A DNA stretch of 64,000 nt, taken from Syngnathus acus. Its lineage: Eukaryota > Chordata > Actinopteri > Syngnathiformes > Syngnathidae. A model generated the notes under the pieces. That model was not told where the DNA came from and did no database searches. It worked only from the letters and a program-made list of their open reading frames with translations. This document shows, piece by piece, positions 26,341-38,065 of the stretch (its first letter is position 1; each line of letters opens with the position of its first letter). The stretch lies in the NCBI RefSeq assembly GCF_901709675.1, contig NC_051088.1, positions 22,519,193 to 22,583,192 of the forward strand, given 5' to 3'. The position numbers and the translations under genes were made by a program.

Positions 26341-29300
26341 ATGCGCGTCTTGTCTCGCAAGTGGCTGGGCGTGCTCGCGATCGGCTCTTTCCTGCTTCTG
26401 CTGCTGGTGCTGTTCAACGCGCCGAACCCGAGCGGCTCGGGAGTTGACCTGCGGCCGGGCAGGACCAATGAAGCAGAGACGGCCATCAGGGAGCACATTC
26501 GAGACCTCTTCGATGACTACCATGATATTTCCTATCGTATCAAAGAGGAGGTCGCGTGGTAAGTTTGTTTTTGTTTCGCATCGGCCGACGCTGCTCGTCA
26601 CACTTTTTGCTTTTTCCCCGATTCAGTCGCTTGGCAAGAAATGCGTGCGTCTGCGTGGCTGACGAGGAGACTTTTCGGCTGCCTTTCTCCAACCTGCTCT
26701 TCCCACGCGCAAAGGCCCACCAGCTGGACGTGAAGTTTTTACAATCCCATCCCGACCCCGAAGGCGTGAAGCGTCAGCGAGCTCGAGAATACAGCCGCGT
26801 TCAAATCAGGTAAATTACTCACATGCCGAGTCAACGGCATCAGAAGATTTTCGCCTTGAATAACCCCTTACCGTAAATTCGTGATATAATCACCGTATTT
26901 TCTGGATTATAAATCGCATTTTCTTTTCAGAGTTTGGTCAGGGGTGCGACTTATACTCAGGAGCGATTTATCGTTGAATTTAATGATTTGGTGTGACACG
27001 GATGGTTCGATAAACTTGTTAGCAAGTTATTTATGCTATAGTTATTTGAATAACTCTTAATATGTTACGTCAACCACATTCTCAGTTTCTTGTTTATGTA
27101 ACGCTAGCATAGCGTAGCGTTCAGTCTGTTGTTGCCTTTTCATGTCTGTTCTTGGTGTTGGATTTTATCAAATATATTTACCCCAAAAATGAGATTTATA
27201 CTCCGGTTCGACTTATATATGTCTTTTTTTTTTTTATTACGATTTTTATGGCTGGTGCGACTTATACCCCGGAGCAACTTATAGTCCAGAAAATATGATA
27301 TAATAAATGATCAATTCTCAGCAGACATCTGAATATTTGCACTATGCAAAGTGGAAGTAGATTTCGATTGAAGCCAATCTTCATTTTGCGGTCAAAGTTG
27401 GACCTCGTAGTGCTTGCATCAAAGGCTCAGCAATGTTACAGGAAACAGGAAATGGTGCAACAACCCTTTGCTCAATCAAAAGGTATCCAAATTTTGAGCT
27501 GACAATTATTGTCACACGCTTGAACTGTTTTATCAAGTTCTACACTGTCGAGTCTTGTTGGGGTTGATTGGCCACTTTTTTTTTTGGTGACTAAGCCACA
27601 GTGGTGTGTGTATGAAGGTCGTCCAGTCCCGCAGACGTGCTGATCGTAAATAAAGCCAACAGTCCTCTTCAGTTTCCCTCCCAGGGCGTAGCAGTGCGAC
27701 CTCTCAACACCATCATCATACCAGGTAACGGTGGCGTGCAAAGCAACGTTAGCTTTAGCCACTTGCAGATGATGAGCAGTATATCTTCATTTATTGTTTT
27801 TTTCTTTAGGTTTGGGTCTTTTTGAAGAAGCAGCGTCAAACCACACGGTAAGTTGAGCAAGTCTGCATCACGAAAAAAATAGCAATTGGTTAGCTTTGAA
27901 AATGTTCAGTCTGTTTTTTTCTTATGAAATGGCACCGCAGATATATTTAACCGCCACACTGGGGACTTTTGATGTGGCGGCTACGGTGGAGAGGGTCTCG
28001 GTGGCAGGAGGAGGAACGGCGCGCTTGATGCTCTCCAGTGCTTTTCTGTCAGCCCTGAACAGGCAATTGCAGTTTGTCACCTACACCAACTCCATCTTCC
28101 ATCCCAAGACAGCAGACACAGGTGCATTAAACAAAGCGTACCAGTGCTGATTTGACTCTCATTTACATCGTTTGTATTTGTGCTGCCCCACGGAAGATAC
28201 TAGACAACAATACTGTGACTCAGAGATTCCTAGTTAATAATCAAACTTTGAACACCGCCGCTCTTGTAGAAACGTAGCAGGAAGGCAATAAAAGGACTTT
28301 GTCCCCCTCTTCAAGTTGACAGATACTCGCTCGCATTTTGAAGCAGTTCTCCAAACGTCAGGCTTTTGCTAGAAAGCAAAAAGTCTGTTAAAGAACAGCT
28401 GGAGTTCATCTGAAGCACTTTAAATGGTGAATTCTAAAAAGATGAGGGTGTGCACACTTATGCAACCTCGGTCTTGCCTTTTTTTTTTGCGTTTCTCATT
28501 GTAATAAGGTTTCAGTACAGGTTAAAATCCACATTAATGATGGAAAAGCTATGTAAATCATTATTTTATTTTTATTATTATTTTTTTTTTCGTGGGTTGG
28601 TTGACTGGCATGTTTGTCGAGTTTCACTTTCCAAAGCATTTCTGCCAGACTTTATACATCGAGAAGTTGATACGAGCTCTTTTTTTAGGGTGGTGATTTT
28701 TATTTTTTTTTAAATATGTACTCTGGCTCAAGGAAGGTTGAGATCGTTCATAGATCGTTCATAGATCGTTCTCACTGTACTCGCTTCTGCACGCCCGCCC
28801 TGGGCTGCTGATGTCAGATAAGAACAGAACTGCATCCGCAGGCGCACGCCTCCACTCAAACCGCACACACTTTGCAAACAGTCCGGCGCAACGGAGCCTT
28901 TTGTCCTTTCAAGAGTGACAATTGTCTCAAATGGAATCGCAGCATTCATTGCACTTGTGTTTTTCTCCACAGTTCAGTTTGCAACTCAAAGTCACAACTC
29001 ATTTTTCACCATCAAAATTGGCCACCCTGCCACCCCGAGACTTTACAAGTCTGGCTATCATCCAAAAGGTTGGTGAGCATTTATGACAGCGGATTTTCTT
29101 TGTATTTATATTTTATAGTATTTATTCTATATATTCTCTCTCTATATTTTTTTAAATTTATTTTTTTATTTTTGACAGCAGATATTTTTTTGTGTTTATA
29201 TTTTATAGTCTTTATTTTTATTTTTTTACAATTCCGAATTGTGATGATTTTTTTTTTTTTTTGCGTTTCCTTCTAAGAGAGCAACATCAGCGAGCTGGTT

Positions 29301-31218
29301 ACCATTGCGACAAAGACCTTTCTACGTTACGACAAATTGAAAGATCTCATCGACAGCATACGGCAATTTTATCCATCCGTGGCAATCGTGGTGGCAGATG
29401 ATAACGAGCACCCGCAGCAAGTGACCGGAGCTCATGTCCAGCAATTCATTATGCCCTTCGGGAAGGTCAATCTCAATTTCAAGCAAGCGTCGGCGCGTGT
29501 CGGGATCAATCAACATTCCCAGTTTGATCTTCAGGGCTGGTTTGCTGGACGAAATTTGGCCGTGTCTCAGGTGACCACCAAATACGTGCTCTGGGTGGAT
29601 GATGATTTCATCTTCAAAGCCGACACCAACTTGGAGAAGATGGTGGACGTTCTCGAGAGGACCAGTCTGGATCTGGTAAGAGAGAATGACAAGATCTTGT
29701 CCAACATCTGTTTGGGAAGTGTGCTGTGCAATTTTTTATTCGTGATTTACATTGCCTGTCCCAGTTTTGAAGACCCCAACCCGCTTGCTTCAACCAGCAG
29801 ACCGAGACTTCCCTTGTTTGTAGTCCTGGTGACAAACAAAAATTTTTATATTTCCTAAAGCGAAAGAATGTTGTGGAGCCGTGATAACTGGCTGCCTTTG
29901 TTGTGACTTCCTGCAGTCGCTGCACATGAGCGACATGTTGACGAATGAAACGATGCTATTGTCTCCGCTCGTGACCTCTGCGTGGCCTTGATGGATGTCA
30001 GAAAACCCATCTTTGGTCTACCTGATTGTTTTCCATGCTGCAGGTCGGCGGAGCGGTTCGAGAAGCAACCGGCTGGACGTCCACGTTCCGTCACACCATT
30101 TCAGTGGAAGCGGGCGGAGACGACGGCGACTGCATCCACATCCGGCGCGGCTACCATCATGCCGTCGAGGGCTTTCCTAACTGCGTGGTCACCGACGCTG
30201 TCATCAACTTCTTCATGGGGAGAACTGACAAAGTGCAGCAGGTGGGCTTCAACCCCCGGCTGGCTCGGCGAGGCCATCTAGGTGAGTAGCACGCCAGCGG
30301 CATCCAAAATGGCTGACTGCCTGTGGAACCACATCCATCATTCCAAACATTCAAATGAACGGAAAGGCCAGAAACTGTCCCTTCCTTTTTGTCCCTTTTC
30401 TTGTCAGTGGTCTCTGGTTAGCCCCGCCCCTTGTGTCGTCCAATCAGCTCGCTCAGCCACTCGTGTCCTGTCCTGTTCCTCCTTGTCACTTTGTATTTAG
30501 TTCTTTCTGTTTCTGCTTCTCTCGTCTGCTCTACGCTTTGTGCTGGTCCTCCCCTCGTCACGTCCAGGTCTACACTTTACGATGTTACTTTGCATCTTTG
30601 TTGTTTGGAATTCTGCTTTATCTAGTTTCCCCATGTTCATTAGTGCTTTGTTTGCGCTCTTTCATTTAACGACAGGATGTGCTATGTGTTTGTTTTTAAG
30701 TACATAATGTGGCATTTCCTTTTTTTGTGTTTGGTTTGACCGTAAACTTGATTTTCACATTTTTGCTCACAAGACAAATGTTGATTTCACTGGTTTAGTC
30801 TTTGTTTGGAGAAAACTATCAATATAACAAAACATATCTGTGATTAATATGCATGTTAGTTGACGTTTGCTTATTTTCACAATTCATTATGATGGTAATT
30901 TTTTTTTGTGGTCTTGCTGAGGCTGTAATGACCAAATTGCTTTATGATTGAAAAATCAGGGGAGAAAGAACATTAATCACAAGGCAAATGTTTTATATCT
31001 CCTCAGAGTTCTTCATTGACGGGCTGGGCGCTCTCCATGTCGGCTCATGCAGTGACGTGATCGTAAACCACGCGTCAAAGATCAAATTGCCGTGGAGCGG
31101 AACCAAATCGGAAAAGGCCTATGAAAAATTTCGCTACTCCAAGAGCGATGATGAAACTTACATACATGATGAAAACCTTTACTTCTCAAACAGGTTCAAA
31201 TGCATGACCAGGCAATAA
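26341..31218 (+). CDS. b4galnt1: Beta-1,4-N-acetylgalactosaminyltransferase 1 (GM2/GD2 synthase)
   Basis: Ten exons: 26341-26558, 26627-26809, 27627-27724, 27810-27847, 27941-28121, 28973-29068, 29278-29465, 29535-29675, 30044-30281 and 31007-31218. Phases agree throughout and give 530 residues, against 533 in human. The protein is type II: a short cytoplasmic tail, a membrane anchor at about 8-27, and a lumenal domain in the Golgi. It adds GalNAc to GM3, GD3 or lactosylceramide in ganglioside synthesis. Family signatures are clear: [58 protein letters not shown] with the metal-binding acidic triad at 356-358, and [19 protein letters not shown]-glycosylation sequons occur at N177 and N274; the latter coincides with a human site. 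The donor after 29068 (AAAAG then GTTGGT) is weak but preserves frame. Candidate poly(A) signals lie at 31641 and 32619. Confidence 0.96.
26891..27299 (+). mobile_element. Palindromic-ended MITE in b4galnt1 intron 2
   Basis: It starts ACCGTATTTTCTGGATTATA and ends TTATAGTCCAGAAAATATGA, imperfect inverted ends of the ACCGTATTTTCCGG type abundant in fish. An exact 8-bp direct repeat, GATATAAT, occurs at 26883-26890 and 27297-27304; the right copy overlaps the expected last bases of the element. A related copy in the opposite orientation lies at 63587-63888. No coding capacity. Confidence 0.75.
30365..30660 (+). repeat. Possible interspersed repeat in b4galnt1 intron 9
   Basis: The C/T-rich stretch with CTTTGTATTTAGTTCTTTCT resembles the tail region of retroelements seen repeatedly in fish introns. 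A loosely similar stretch in reverse orientation lies in an slc26a10 intron (about 36020-36270). No ends or target duplications were found. Confidence 0.3.
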
Positions 31219-33601
31219 TGAAACATGCCAATAGCAATGGGAAGTGAATTTAGTATTTTATTTTCATCCCCGCCAAATGGCGTTTGAATTTTGAAGTGAA
31301 AAAATCTTAATATCGGCGCAAATCTCGCCTTTGAAACTGTGAAATCATGTGCGCTCGCCAAAACTTGCTTCCCAAAAGGCACGTTTGTGCTTTGTTTGCT
31401 GACCGCCGGATGGTCTTGTCATGCGGAACCACTGGCTATAGTGCCACCTTGTGGTTGATGTTAGGAGCACATGCGCTTGAGACGAGTGGGGGTCCCAAAA
31501 GGCAAAAACAAATCGGTTTGCATGAAGTTAACGATCATTTCAAATGGTAGCATTGTAACCATCCAAGCTGTCTTTCGAAGTCGAACTCAAGAGCGACTGC
31601 CGAGTGCAGCAACCTCTTTGATAACCTCAAGGACAATCGCAATAAAGCTGCCTTTCATTTACAAATATGACCCACAGATGCACAAACATGAAATGTTTTG
31701 TTAGCTTTAATGTATAATATGTGCAAGTTTGTCCAAACTGACATTGTTTTATCGCTTTATCCCTGCCTACAATGCCTCACTGGTCACATTTTGTGGCGAC
31801 CAAAAAAAACAACCCCACACTTTGGGGTTTTACGTCAGCCTTTTGAGTGTTTATTTATATCAGATATGTGGTCTATGACGGATTTTGCTGCAATCAGATC
31901 ATTTACAGAGAAATTTGAACTACTGATTGTATATCTGTATTGTGTACACTGTTCGGTTGGAGAATCCAGAGATAAAAGGGAAGTGATTGAATTTTTTATA
32001 ATTATGTGTAACATGTTTCATCCTTACATTATGATCGAAGGTGAATGAATCGAATGAATAACGACGTGAAATATTGACTACCTCATGACTTTTTTTTTTT
32101 TACATGAAAATTGAGTGTATTAAAAATGAAAGTAATTTCCCTCCACTGCATCAGTATACATTTTTACAAATTCAACCTGTTGTGCACTTGATACAATGAG
32201 ATTTGACGAGCAACTCGTTTGCCGAGATGATTTCCTCATGATGGAATGTGATTTTACTGATACTCGAGCTCCAAGTATTTGAAACCTGTCTTCAACTGCC
32301 AAGAGCAGGATGGCATCATTTTCACTTCTGGTTCCACTGTGGCACTTTGATCGTCAGTTCGTTTCCAAGTTGTTTTTCTGCCTGTTGACGTTTTACTACA
32401 TTCCATTCAGGTGACTTCTAGGGTAGCAGTCTTGCTTCAAGGAACTCTGAGAGCACTTAAAGTAAACGTCATGTGATAGTAGGGACGCAGATAAAATAAA
32501 ATGGACTCGCTGGACCGGTCCGTTTTGTTACGTTGTTTTTAAAGAGTTCCAATTGTAATCTGAATTAATTTAATCGGTGTTTACGTAAATCTTTGTATGA
32601 AAACATTGACACAGGGCAAATAAATGAGAATGATTGATGTGTCAACTATGGAGCTCATGGTTTGCATGTTAGTAGGTCTGTTTGTAAAATCCGGCTGGTT
32701 GTGTGCCATCCTCTAATAAGAGCGGTCTATTTTCTGCCAATTAGTCAAACATAGTCCGTGCGCTTAAAAGGCAAAATCCACAAGGGTACAAATTTGTCTT
32801 GGTCTCTTTGAAATATGCACTAAAAGAAAAAAAACTTGGCTATCGAACATCAAGCGAGAAAATAATTAGATTTGTCTTTTTTTGTTCCAGTTTGATGCTG
32901 TTAGATTATTAGGTCAAGGTTACACTCTGCGTGCGAACGCTCCTCGTTTAACCGCTAGAGGGCAGCAGAGTGGCGGTGTAATGTTTTACTAGCCTAAAAT
33001 TGTCTTGCATGGTAAAACGTAAGCCGCACAAGTTATTTATTTTTGTTGAAGCTTTGCGTGTCAAAATCATCCGGATATTGTGCTGAAGTCGTCCTGTCTG
33101 TTTTTCATCACATTTTCATCTTGTCCGGCTTTATCACGCAAGAGTCTAGCATGCTTTACATTCCTCACCTGTAATAAAAATGTTAGCATACACAAAGCAA
33201 GACTGTAAGGATGAAGAAAGCAATCACTTTTAATAAAACGTAGTCTTGTTTCCTTGAAAAGTCTTATATGTGAGCAACTGGAAGACAATTGCAGACAAAT
33301 ACCAAACCGTATTGCATGTCCATATGCTCGTATTTAAGCGCTTATAAAATATATAAATATATTTACTATTGAACCAGTTCAGTGCACCTTTTGGTCTATT
33401 TGTTTTTGGATTGCAAACAAATATTGTCTTCAGCATAAATAGGTGCCTCCATAATGCTACAACAGGCTACTGCTTCTTTGAAACGGGCCGGAAAGTCGGA
33501 TCCTGCTATGGCCGTACATCATTTTCACACCCAAACGGTGTCTTCTAGATGTTTTCCCTGCAACGAAGGGCAAGCGTTGGAAACAGGTTGACATGTGTGA
33601 C
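31219..33601. other. Convergent 3' regions of b4galnt1 and slc26a10
   Basis: The two genes are tail to tail, 2.4 kb apart. AATAAA on the + strand at 31641-31646 and 32619-32624 could serve b4galnt1. TTTATT at 33036-33041 is AATAAA on the - strand and could serve slc26a10. No further gene is seen. Confidence 0.5.
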
Positions 33602-36600
33602 TTAACGTGCTACCTTCTGCTGCTGAATGTACGTGACGGCATCATGGACAGTGACGAAAATGTGCTGGGGCTTCATGTAGTTCATGAGGCCGCTTGAGGT
33701 GAGAATCTTTAAAACGCTCTCTAGGAGAACAAAGAGCAGAAAGAAGTTTGTGACCTTGAACGAAAACACATGATGAAAGATGCAAAGGTCTTAGATACCA
33801 TTACAGCTGGACAAAAACACAGCAAGGCCGACTTTCTGGCATTCGTGGCACATCTGCAAAGCAAGCAAAATAGTTTTTTTTTTTGGGCCGAAGCGACGTT
33901 TGTATGGATTTTGCACACCGACCTGAGTGAAGAGTCTCGCTCCGGCAACGTCAACAAATATCACACGACTGCAGTCGATCAGTACTGCCTGCACATCATG
34001 CTCCGATGTTTCTGCAGATAGCAAAACAATCTGAAAACCTTACGTCACAGTTGAATCCAATGATCAGATCTTTCAAATGACATGGACTCATTTGATATGA
34101 AATCTAACACTCTCCATATGCATATTGTGTCTCGGATGCCACTCCTTACCAAATTGAAAGAACTCATTTTCGGACGAAAAAGATGCATTTGCAATGCCTC
34201 CTTCCTGAAGAATGGCAAAAGTCACAAAAGCAAAATGAACAGAATTTTATCAATTTAAAATTATTGTATTTATAATTTTATTTATTTTTACACAAACACT
34301 CGAGTGGGGCCAACGTACCACCGTGATGACATTGGTCTCTCTTTCCCGCTTCTCCCGAGCTTTTCTGGCTTTCTCTCGGCTGCGGACCTTCTCCGGCGTC
34401 AGGCCCAACAAGCGACTCATCTCCTCCCTAAAGAAGCTGCGGTTTCCATAGTAAATGGGCCCGTTGTAGGTCAGGATCTTCATCCCTGGCACCTCGTAGC
34501 ACTGAAGAGAAAACATGTTTGAAGAGAGGCTGATTTCTTCCAACATTCAAATTTGTCAGGGCTGTTAAACTCTTACCGTGCCAAATTTAGAAGACATGTA
34601 TTTTCACTTGACAGGGACTTTAAGATGGCGTGCTCACCTTACTATGATTCTCCAGTGGTCTGTAAATTTCTGTGTTGCTGGCCCGGCCGAGCACGGCGCA
34701 ACCGGCCCTGGTGAAGGCATCGTGGTTCAGAAGATGCAATCGACATCTTAATTGATAAGCTTGGTCCATTTAATTAAAAAATTAATTCATTTATTTATTA
34801 TTTTATATAATTAAAATTATATATTAAAAGAAAATAATTAATTTAAATTTAAAAAAAAGACTTCTGTCAAAAGAGAAAAACAAAGTCTCTTCTCATAAGA
34901 CGGGCAGACAATTCATGACTATGCCAGCTGGAACGTGAGACACCTTTGCGTGCGGCAGACGACGGTCATCATCGAGAAGATCACCCCGACGGCTAAGCCG
35001 ACGTCCACGTTGAGAACCACAACTGACAGCCAGGTCACCACCCAAACCATCTATGGAAAAAAAAAAAAGACCAATTAGCCACGCCTCTGCAATCAGCTGC
35101 CCATCGAAAGGTAACAAATTCTAGATAGAGCCAATAACTTACAAAGTCAATCCTGCTGATTCTCCAGAGTTGCGGCAGGTCGTGGAATTGCAGGAACATT
35201 TGCCTGAGGCTGGTCACGTTGATGCATGCCAGTACCGCCTATGGACAAACAAACCAAATGAGCCCAGCTCCTTCTACTTTGAGACAGCACACAAACGCAC
35301 CTTAGGTAGGAAGTGGAAGAGCGGTCCGATAAGCAGCAGAACAATCAGGACAACCAGACTGGTGAACAAGCCCGAGAACTGCAGACACAGCAGATAACCA
35401 GATGTTATTTCTTATGTCATCTGTTCAGCGACATTGGAAAAACGGTTTCCGCTTTGAAGCGACCTGCGTGTGTCCGCCGGCACTTTCCAAGATGTTTGTG
35501 GTGGCCAGAGTGGCTGAACTTGGAAAGCATGTGAAAAAGGAAGACACCGTGTTGGAGATACCGTGAGCCAGCAGCTCCTGCAAACACATGTGTCCAAGTC
35601 AGCAGAGCAAAATGCGAAGAAGCTGAAGCGAGGGTTTGAAGACACCACCTGGTTGGGGTTAATGGAATAGCCGTGCTTGTCGGCGTAGAGCATGGCCAGT
35701 GAGACGGACACGGCGTAGCCCACAAACGTGATGGCCACTGTGTCCCCGGCGATGGCGGGGAACGTGTGCAAGGCGGGCAATTCGGGCCTGGGGAATCTCA
35801 AGAAAGAAGCAAGACGAGTCAAATGGTGGAGCCGTGGCGGATTCGCACTTGTGAAATAATTACCCTGCTGGAATATGGCCGACAATCTCAATGTCATAAA
35901 TGGAGTCCAGAGAGAAAGCGTAGGCCACGCCCGTGGCAATAATCACCTGAAGGAGCAGAAACAAAAAACACAATTTCCTCCACTTGTCAAGAAGTGAAAG
36001 GAGCTGGGCTTGGATCAGGGTTTATTGAACGAACTCAAAAGACAAACTACAGTTGCTCGACTTGAGACATGAATAACAGAACAGACTGGAGACTAGAAAA
36101 CAAGAAGACATGTGACGAGACAGGACTTAAATACAAGACAGGTAACGAGAGGGAGGTGACGGCAATTACATAGATTGTGAGCAGACACAGGAGGGGAGGG
36201 GCGACGCCAACAGAAACCATGGCAACATTCAAACAAGGAAACGAACGGAGACGGATCGTGACACCGCTGTCTCCTGCCAGATTGGTGAACAAGCTAACGA
36301 AGGATACCGCTCCAACTGACCGTGAGGATCTCCACCGGGATGGGCGTCCGCAGGCGTCGCCGGTAGCGCGTGTTGAGCTCTTTCACTGGGACCAACACCG
36401 CTAAGCACACCAAGGAGATCAGCAGCTCCGCCATGTTTGTCTGAGGCAGGTTCTCCATTACTGACGCTAAAGTCTGAACCCACAAATTGATAAGTGGCAG
36501 CCAATCACACACTGTCAAAGAACGGGCTGAACTAATTTCCCATTCTCGTCGTTCACTCCGCTGACCTTGAAGAGGGAAAAAGTCCCCGTGTGGCGAGCCA

Positions 36601-38065
36601 GCCGAAGCCCCAGCATGCTTTGCAGCTGCGAGCTGGTGACATGGAAGGCGGCGGCACTGGTGAAAGCTTTCACGATGGGCTCCGACAGGTAGGTGGAAAG
36701 GAAGCCCAACTGAAGAGCGAACATACACAGCTGGAACACAAAATCATTGGCGCGGCTTAAGATCCAAGCGTGAGTCATCTTGGCCATCATCGCCGGTCCC
36801 AGATGCCACCTCACCATCATAAGTCCCGAGAGAAGCGCGACAGCTGAGGCCACGCCGATCCTCTGGAGCTCAAAGTCGGCCCCTTGGGGCGAACTGGAGT
36901 TCAACTGGGCTGACGTGGCGGGCACCAGCTGCTCCACCACAGAGCCGGTCATGAGGCTGACCACGGCAAACGTACCTGCGACGGATGATAAGTCCTTGAT
37001 GAAGGAAGGAAGGAAGGAAGGAAGGAAGGAAGGAAGGAAGGAAGGAAGGAAGGAAGGAAGGAAGGAAGGAAGGAAGGAAGGAAGGAAGGAAGGAAGGACT
37101 CTACCTGTGGATACGTGGCGACCCGTGCCGAAAATCATGTAGAGGACCACAGGGAAGAAGGACGTGTAGAGGCCAAATATGGGCGCTACACGGGTGAGTA
37201 GTGCGAAAGCCATCCCTGTGTTAAGGAGAGCAGCAGCATCCCACTTTTTACACATTGAAATCAATTAAGCTGCAACAAAAGGCCCTTTCAAAATTAGATT
37301 AGCAATCACTATAATAAGCTTGGAATAAAGACATTTCAAAATGATTTTAACAGGATCCATCCATTTTCGCCTGCTGATAGACAAATGAGACTTCCCAGTT
37401 TCACACTTGCATGAAAAGATAATCAACATCAAGATTCAAACTCCAAAACTCAGTGTGAGCCAGATTAGATCACCACTGCACAAGATGCACAATTGCACAA
37501 TTTAACCTGTACCTAATGAAATGACACTTTTAATATCTAGGAAAATTAATTTGAAAAAGTGTGGCAAAATAACTAGGCTCTTGGCTAATAAATAAACACC
37601 GGAATATACACTTTAAGGATTGTCTAACGACTTGCCTTTCACCCAAAGTGATACGAAAGAGCCCACGTATAATTATTCCCAACAAGGTAAACATCTACTG
37701 GCAATATGTTCAATTATGTTTATGACTACTATTTAAATCCAGTGCAGGCATTTTTAAATATGACGTGTTGCTGTCTGACCTTGAGGGATGTGAAGGACGC
37801 CAACTGTCAGTCCAGCGACGGTGTCTCCCAACAAGCATTTCTTGAAGCGGTACGCGGGCAGCCAGTTGCAAATGGGAACTCTGTGACGGAGCAGCTGGAT
37901 GCAGGCGCGCCGTGAGCACCTGCAGCTCCCGGCGAGCTTGGCCCACAGCCGCGCGCGCGCGCCTGCGCTCGCGCCTGCGCTCGCCTTGTCCTCCTCTGAG
38001 CCAAAGGCCTGCTTGAAGCGGTCCTCGGTGAAGATGCTGCGGTACACCGCCACGGAGGCGCTCAT
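33602..38065 (-). CDS. slc26a10: SLC26 family anion transporter, SLC26A10 type
   Basis: Seventeen exons, all GT-AG and in phase: 37780-38065, 37105-37215, 36815-36975, 36566-36730, 36321-36473, 35864-35946, 35649-35796, 35464-35577, 35301-35378, 35143-35238, 34944-35050, 34638-34707, 34322-34501, 34150-34204, 33923-34011, 33799-33853 and 33602-33720. They encode 689 residues without a break. The SLC26 signature region is at 107-133 ([20 protein letters not shown]), followed by transmembrane segments including [17 protein letters not shown] and [19 protein letters not shown] cytoplasmic STAS domain starts near 525 ([19 protein letters not shown]), has a charged insert near 570, and continues with [22 protein letters not shown]26 proteins move chloride, bicarbonate, sulfate or similar anions across membranes. 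The gene lies next to b4galnt1 and near arhgef25, as SLC26A10 does in human, where it is considered a pseudogene. Substrate is unknown; exon 1 carries an Ala/Gly/Arg repeat. Confidence 0.9.
37001..37098 (+). repeat. (GGAA)n microsatellite filling an slc26a10 intron
   Basis: About 24 perfect units within the 129-bp intron 36976-37104. It is a CCTT polypyrimidine tract on the transcribed (-) strand. Confidence 0.97.
37950..37986 (-). repeat. slc26a10: Coding GC-rich repeat in slc26a10 exon 1
   Basis: A (CG)n run followed by duplicated CTGCGCTCGCGC units encodes [12 protein letters not shown] in the cytoplasmic N-terminus. The repeat stays in frame. Confidence 0.8.

Noticed and set aside
36000-36300. 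An extra exon in the slc26a10 intron at 35947-36320
   Set aside because: The exons on both sides join in phase without it, and the sequence looks like a repeat fragment.
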